17,972 nucleotides of DNA from Streptococcus sp. UBA6071 (GTDB taxonomy: Bacteria > Bacillota > Bacilli > Lactobacillales > Streptococcaceae): positions 1,051-19,022 of the forward strand of contig DIXV01000093.1 of the NCBI GenBank assembly GCA_002436115.1, written 5' to 3'. Below the pieces are notes generated by a model that saw only the letters and a list, made by a program, of their open reading frames with translations, ran no database searches and had not been told where the DNA came from. Positions 16,259 through 17,972 of the stretch are shown here, one piece after another. Position numbers and translations under genes: made by a program. The number at the start of each line of letters is the position of its first letter. Position 1 is the first letter of the stretch.

Positions 16259-16918
16259 TCATTCCTCCCCTTTTACTTTTGTTATTTTATAAGTCATCGT
16301 ACCAATATACTGTATATTAGCCAAAAATAGTAGCATTAGGAAAAACCACACCCCAAAGAGAAAAAATAAACTCCCTGAATCAACAAACCCCAATATTAAT
16401 AGTATGATCATGGCAAGCATAAAAAAATACATAAACAGCTGTTTAAAAACTGCCTTATTACTTTTATAGGGACGAATCTTACAAGGCCGTAATTCTTTGT
16501 CATCCAAATTGATTTTTGCCAATATCGCCTTTTTTCTGAAATGGAAAATCAGCTCTATCAGAAAGAAGACTATAGCTAATACAGTTAATAAGATAAGGAG
16601 TTTAGCACCCATTGATAGGTTTGTTTCCAGTTTCTCAATCAATCCCAAAGAATTCAACCAACGACTAAGCAAAAACGATATTCCCCCTATAAATGCAGTG
16701 GGAACAACAACTGCTTTATCTGGTTTCTGGTACCTTTTTATATAGACCTCATAATCCTTTTTAGAAATCCGATAAACCTTTTGATAAAACAACCAGGTTA
16801 AGGGAGCAAAGAAATAACAAAGAACATTGACTGGTCTACGATCAAGTAAATAATATTGACCACCTTCTATAAAGGCTGAATATCTGAAATTTGTTTGCAA
16901 AAAATTAATTTCTTCCAT
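16259..16918 (-). CDS. DUF443-type tandem five-TM membrane protein, possible toxin-immunity protein
   Basis: The protein is 219 aa. The N-terminus FRYSAFIEGGQYYLLDRRPV, then NVLCYFFAPLTWLFYQKVYRISKKDYE, has the layout of DUF443 / Gram-positive tandem five-TM proteins: a short cytosolic start with a Y-LLD turn, a first membrane segment (30-46) and a K/R-IsKeeYE motif. Four more segments are at about 70-90, 105-125, 158-178 and 182-202, followed by YKITKVKGEE. In S. aureus, DUF443 proteins (TsaI) protect against the membrane-depolarising type VII toxin TspA; whether this one does so is inference, as no toxin is visible. I start at ATG 16918, behind GGAG and two bases after the stop of the 58-aa gene, so the two are probably coupled. 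Confidence 0.7.
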   Translation of the reverse strand: MEEINFLQTNFRYSAFIEGGQYYLLDRRPVNVLCYFFAPLTWLFYQKVYRISKKDYEVYIKRYQKPDKAVVVPTAFIGGISFLLSRWLNSLGLIEKLETNLSMGAKLLILLTVLAIVFFLIELIFHFRKKAILAKINLDDKELRPCKIRPYKSNKAVFKQLFMYFFMLAMIILLILGFVDSGSLFFLFGVWFFLMLLFLANIQYIGTMTYKITKVKGEE

Positions 16919-16920
16919 AC

Positions 16921-17097
16921 TTACCAACTCCAATTAAAGGGGTTTAGGCTATCTACAACACTCGAAACAGCCTGACCAACAGCTTCTACCCCATCATCAA
17001 CCATAGGTCTAAAAAATCCTACTGCGACACCAATTACTGTTCCATCTCCATCTTTCAAAGTCACTACACTACCTAGTGGTAAAATTTTTTCTCTCAT
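16921..17097 (-). CDS. Short protein with a DUF4176-like N-terminus
   Basis: The protein is 58 aa, starting at ATG 17097 six bases after AGG; a GTG seven codons upstream (17115) is possible but lacks a ribosome site. Residues 4-20, KILPLGSVVTLKDGDGT, resemble the opening of DUF4176 proteins (LPIGSVVxLKxG), which occur in Gram-positive type VII secretion regions. The rest differs: VIGVAVGFFRP, then an amphipathic stretch and a tryptophan-rich end NPFNWSW. It could be a truncated or recombined DUF4176 protein. It precedes the DUF443 gene by two bases, and a shorter relative lies at 16197. Confidence 0.5.
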   Translation of the reverse strand: MREKILPLGSVVTLKDGDGTVIGVAVGFFRPMVDDGVEAVGQAVSSVVDSLNPFNWSW

Positions 17098-17123
17098 TCT
17101 ATTCCTACCTTTCACGTTACAGA

Positions 17124-17148
17124 ACGCAATTAGATAACTAATTTAGTT
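17124..17148. repeat. 25-bp direct repeat, copy 1
   Basis: This copy is identical to 17948-17972, 824 bp away (starts ACGCAATTAGATAACTAATT). It begins at the last base of the stop codon of the 17148-17807 gene and ends before the 58-aa gene. Within it AACTAA-A-TTAGTT (minus strand) is a 13-bp dyad. It looks like a duplicated module boundary where recombination has joined different genes. Confidence 0.85.
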
Positions 17149-17807
17149 CATTTTGTTCCCCATTTGATCTCTCTTTTTTGATATTTACCAACGAGATTAA
17201 AAAACCGAATGGGATTGTTTTGCCAAACTAGAATAACGAAGATGGCTGGCATGAAGCCCCACATACTTGCCTTAATAATCTCGCTACCAATTGGTGCTTG
17301 ATTTTTAATATCCACCAATACAACCTCAGAAATTAATGGAATAGTAACTAAACTCACTATTGCCATAATGATGACAATCACCCATGCCCAAATTTTCTTA
17401 CCTCTAGTCACCTTCTTGTCTCCAAAATTACTCCAAACCAGATGACCATAAACTGCCGTTCTGAAATTCTGCCGTTCAGTTGGCTCTGCTTTCTTTACAT
17501 TTTTATACAATGCCCTCTCAAGTAACCAAACAAAACCAACACATTCAATAATCCAAGCCGTCAACAGAAAAACTAAAGTGCCATAACTGTAGTACCCTCC
17601 AAATGGGTTGGCTACCGTAACCACTCCTGTCCCGCCGAGAATGGATATGCCGATAATAATCGGAATAAGGCGATTCGTCCGACGAGCTCCTTCAGTATTC
17701 AATAACCGACTTTGAGGAGCAGCTAAGACTAAGTTCCGTTTGGTATCAAAATAAACAGTTCCAACACCTGACTCGCCAACATAAATAACATCTCTGAGTA
17801 ACTTCAT
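17148..17807 (-). CDS. Multi-TM membrane protein of the array, unknown function
   Basis: The protein is 219 aa, the same length as the DUF443 gene. GGAG lies seven bases before ATG 17807. The N-terminal soluble part (1-45) reads MKLLRDVIYVGESGVGTVYFDTKRN in two pieces: a strand-rich start and a TKRN turn. Membrane segments are at about 46-66, 75-97, 138-160 and 176-196, with a basic loop (98-137) and a basic tail KYQKREIKWGTK. I do not recognise a named family with certainty. Length, topology and place beside a DUF443 gene suggest a member of a related tandem membrane family, possibly an immunity protein. A degenerate relative is at 15491-16160. Confidence 0.6.
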   Translation of the reverse strand: MKLLRDVIYVGESGVGTVYFDTKRNLVLAAPQSRLLNTEGARRTNRLIPIIIGISILGGTGVVTVANPFGGYYSYGTLVFLLTAWIIECVGFVWLLERALYKNVKKAEPTERQNFRTAVYGHLVWSNFGDKKVTRGKKIWAWVIVIIMAIVSLVTIPLISEVVLVDIKNQAPIGSEIIKASMWGFMPAIFVILVWQNNPIRFFNLVGKYQKREIKWGTK

Positions 17808-17837
17808 TTACCTTCTCCTCACCAAAAATTGTTCCAC

Positions 17838-17947
17838 TTATTCTACTTTTTTCTTTGTTATTTTGTAAGCCACAGTAACATTATGAAGTAGATCAACAAC
17901 AAAGAGGAAGCAACAATTCCTTTGCCTGGTTTCTGGTGTCTTTCCAT
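17838..17947 (-). pseudogene. Remnant of a DUF443-type gene with an internal deletion
   Basis: From 17947 the frame reads MERHQKPGKGIVAS, matching IKRYQKPDKAVVVPT (residues 60-74) of the intact DUF443 protein. Then, after a frame change, LHNVTVAYKITKKKVE and a stop match its C-terminus (GTMTYKITKVKGEE). About 130 residues between are missing, as is everything before residue 60. The DNA also aligns, for example TGGTTTCTGGT in both. Its truncated 5' end abuts the second direct-repeat copy. Confidence 0.7.
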
Positions 17948-17972
17948 ACGCAATTAGATAACTAATTTAGTT
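17948..17972. repeat. 25-bp direct repeat, copy 2 (at window edge)
   Basis: This copy is identical to 17124-17148 and runs to the last base of the window, so the repeat may be longer and could include another copy of the 17148-17807 gene. On the other side the two copies diverge straight away after GCGT (minus strand). Confidence 0.85.

Overview
The window comes from a low-GC Gram-positive chromosome, almost certainly a Streptococcus. Read on the minus strand, the order rpsL-rpsG-fusA, gap, pgk, (exporter-like protein), glnR-glnA is one I know from streptococcal genomes. The promoters are strong SigA type, the Shine-Dalgarno sites are AGGAGG-like, and protein lengths fit the genus (GAPDH 336, GlnA 448, S12 137 aa). 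I cannot fix the species. The gene set combines a ComC/BlpC-type pheromone with argGH placed inside the gap-pgk-glnRA neighbourhood.

Left end (1-2.9 kb): a ParA-type ATPase runs off the edge and carries a double palindromic operator over its promoter. Divergent from it is a 47-aa double-glycine peptide (482-625), absent from the supplied gene list because of its size. It is followed tail-to-tail by a GHKL sensor kinase and a LytTR response regulator. This is a complete pheromone / receptor kinase / regulator circuit with the layout of S. mutans comC-comDE. The pheromone promoter has a weak -35 region and, upstream, two 9-bp direct repeats exactly 21 bp apart, the usual architecture for this regulator class.

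Nitrogen and arginine block (2.9-9.2 kb): glnRA with a GlnR operator that contains the stop codon of the preceding FUSC-type membrane protein. Next are an orphan amino-acid-binding lipoprotein and, divergently, argG-argH. Both divergent promoters carry ArgR-type boxes on or beside their -10 elements, so uptake and the last two steps of arginine synthesis appear to share one switch.

Core block (9.4-15.3 kb): pgk, gap, fusA, rpsG and rpsL, all leftward, with clear promoters and terminators. Leaders of interest are the rpsG-fusA spacer hairpin, which has a terminator-like U tract, and the ~105-nt gap leader.

Right end (15.5-18 kb): a decaying array of small membrane-protein genes. A 58-aa protein with a DUF4176-like start is coupled to a 219-aa DUF443-type five-TM protein. 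Upstream lies a second 219-aa multi-TM protein. Downstream is a degenerate repeat of the short-ORF/membrane-protein module, with an in-frame stop and a frameshift. A deleted DUF443 remnant and a 25-bp direct repeat sit at the window edge. DUF443 proteins include immunity proteins to type VII-secreted membrane toxins in Staphylococcus aureus, so I read this as an orphan immunity-gene array reshaped by recombination; that is inference.
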